Assembly: GCA_016800925.1 (NCBI GenBank)
Contig: JABCPU010000181.1
Coordinates: 1-64,000, forward strand
Direction: 5' to 3'
Length of the DNA: 64,000 bases
DNA from: Suillus spraguei
Lineage: Eukaryota > Basidiomycota > Agaricomycetes > Boletales > Suillaceae
Shown in pieces: positions 62,146 to 64,000 of this stretch. A program made the translations under genes and the position numbers. The notes under the pieces were generated by a model. That model ran no database searches. It worked only from the letters and a program-made list of their open reading frames with translations, and had not been told where the DNA came from. Every line of letters begins with the position of its first letter. The stretch's first letter is position 1.

Positions 62146-63759
62146 ATGTCTTTTCCGCTTTTCCTGCGGAGGCCATTTTCCACAAGCGTTAAATGCTCCT
62201 ACAGGACCAAGAATATTCCTGAGGACATCATCGCGAAGGCCCTCACGACACAGCCAAAAAGACGCGGTCGTTCCAAGGATATTCAAAGCGTCAAGGACAC
62301 CAAGCCCGAAGCTAAACCCCAAAGTGCCTCGGCTCCGAAACCTGTCAGCAGAACCAGGACACTGAAAGCTAACACACTCCCGGTCGACAGGTTCGATCTG
62401 CCCCCACGTTCGAAATGGCGAAACTACTTTCCCATTAGCGGCATGGTATTCAAAAGTCGCATCTCCATCGCTAATCCCGAGACAGCGGCACTAGTTGCAG
62501 ACTCATTCGTTCCTAGCGGTTCGAGGGATAAAGTTATTGTAGAAGCGTATCCTGGTGAGGATACCCATATTTAAAATTCAATCTTTTTGTACTTACAGAG
62601 TCCACAAAGGTCCTGGCGCATTAACTCGCGCTTTGATGCAGTTGCCGAAAGAACGAATCCGAAAAATTATTGTGCTTGAGGACGTAGAACAGTATCTCAA
62701 CTTTCTGCATGTGCGAAATGAGCCTTGCAGAGTTTGCTCATGCTCATAATCTTGAACAGCCCCTACAGGAAGCGGACCCTAGAGTACAAGTTCTGCCAAT
62801 GAACGGCTTTTCGTGGGACACTTATCATCAACTAGAAGTTGGAGGCTTCCTGGACGACGTGGAGAAATCTCCATGGAATCAGTCAAATCCAACTCTACAC
62901 TTTATTTCGCACCTTCCCATGGATGTCCTGGGCGAGCAACTCTTAGCACAACTATTGCGTTGTGCACCAGAACAGTCCTGGTTGTTCAAACACGGTCGCA
63001 TTCCAATGAGTTATCTAATGCACGACTGGGTATGGGATGTAGGTGATCACTTTCCACAGACTAGCCATCCCTATCTGACACGCGTGATAGCGTATCTCCG
63101 CTTCTACTGAAGATCCGGCTCGGTGCAAGTTGAGCGTCATCGCACAAGCCGTTTCTGAGTTTAATTACACCATTGACCCGCGGCTACTGGTACCATATAA
63201 TAGCCATTTCTTCCCTGATGCTACAAACCCTGCACAAACCTCAAAGACTGAAAACCGGCGCAGAGGCACGCCATTTATAGCAGGTACATTCAAACCATTG
63301 GAGCATCAGGTACGTGCAATGTTTTCTGCACATTGAAAATCACTGACATCATGAACAGATCATTCAGTCAGGCATGCTGGACAAATGGGATTACTGCCTA
63401 CGGAAACTCTTTGTGCTGAAGTCGACCCCTCTTAAGAACGCCGTTGGGTATGGCTCAGAGTTCATTTTTAATCGTGAAAAAATTCATTAGTCTTTCTCTA
63501 GTCATCTAGCACCTGGATCGGACGTTCTAAGGTCCTACCTCACGGATGATAGCGTTCCACCTGATCAGAGGGCTGACATGACGAAGATCATCAAGAAAAT
63601 GAGTATAGGGGACTGGGCTGCTGTCGTCGGCGCCTTTGACCGGTGGCCCTTTGCACCTGAGGTAGATTTCAGTATCTTGACCTCGGCAGTGGCTAATACG
63701 TGCTTTCACTGCAGGAACTCTTGATCACAGATTCTTTCAGTAGAGACGACCGCGCATAA
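62146..63759 (+). CDS. Mitochondrial transcription factor B / rRNA adenine dimethylase-like protein
   Basis: Seven exons (62146-62554, 62610-62710, 62760-63083, 63130-63309, 63359-63447, 63502-63661, 63715-63759) total 1308 nt, 435 residues. The start MSFPLFLRRPFSTSVKCSYR is a likely mitochondrial presequence. A basic linker follows, then motif I of the KsgA/Dim1 methyltransferase fold, VIVEAYPGPGALTRAL, and the acidic IIVLEDVEQYL. Motif IV, NLPY in active dimethylases, reads HFISHLPMD, so the catalytic Asn is absent; this favours a role as the mitochondrial RNA polymerase cofactor (Mtf1/mtTFB) over an rRNA methylase. The C-terminal half is helical. The frame is intact through all joins. Confidence 0.82.
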
Positions 63760-64000
63760 CACTTAGTATGATATTACTCTTCTATTAGATACATGAGTCG
63801 ATGAGGGTGGGACCGTATATCTTATCCCTGAGAACCCGTCATGTGCGCAGATATCCTTGCTCGGGTGGCACGCTCATGCATGCTAGGCCCATGTCATAGG
63901 AGCCAATTTAGCAATTCGATGCATTTGCCCCTCACAGATATTCATACCGCCTGACCTGTTGGAAACTACCCGAGGGTGAGCTCGAGATCAGACGAGAGTA
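63760..64000. other. Right edge
   Basis: About 240 bp after the last gene with no feature I can support. Confidence 0.5.

Overview
This window looks like chromosomal DNA from a mushroom-forming basidiomycete (Agaricomycetes). The genes are cut by many short introns of about 40-70 bp with GT-AG ends. The families are typical of that group: a DUF6533 seven-helix membrane family, a NACHT P-loop NTPase, F-box and BTB proteins of the agaric type, and a fungal flavin-dependent halogenase. Roughly half of the window is transposable elements, many nested in one another. I name no species.

Layout. 1-7.3 kb is a retrotransposon graveyard: Ty3/gypsy gag, protease and chromodomain pieces, LTRs of three families, and one LTR inserted inside another. 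7.3-12.1 kb holds a broken basidiomycete gene split by a solo LTR, then a BTB/POZ gene. 13.0-19.8 kb is a large palindrome. Two arms of about 2.5 kb each carry a complete, ten-exon, 545-residue flavin-dependent halogenase, transcribed away from each other, and the loop contains an older, diverged palindrome. 20.2-25.1 kb is a PIF/Harbinger DNA transposon with TTA target duplications, itself hit by a MITE and two solo LTRs. 26.4-32.7 kb is a non-LTR retrotransposon (zinc-knuckle ORF1; ORF2 with endonuclease, reverse transcriptase and RNase H) with a poly-A tail and target duplication; it sits inside a host-type gene that resumes at 32.7 kb.

35.8-45.4 kb is the quietest, gene-like part: a SUR7/PalI-like membrane protein, an unknown 341-residue protein, a TAPT1/EMP65-family ER membrane protein, an F-box protein and a DUF6533 protein. 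48.4-53.0 kb carries a NACHT NTPase whose C-terminal half is a roughly 2-kb array of 27-bp repeats, each encoding a nine-residue Trp-Leu unit. 54.4-62.0 kb contains two further, partly decayed copies of the segment [F-box 3' end + DUF6533 gene]. A mitochondrial transcription factor B / rRNA adenine dimethylase-like gene closes the window at 62.1-63.8 kb.

The genes do not form one pathway. The most notable items are the divergent halogenase palindrome (arms identical wherever checked in the coding region, diverging at the edges), the NACHT protein with its Trp-Leu minisatellite, and a 10-nt micro-exon conserved in all three DUF6533 copies. Several otherwise good genes carry one-base shifts at homopolymers, so some apparent frameshifts may be sequencing errors. 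Exon joins were read by eye and not checked against transcripts.
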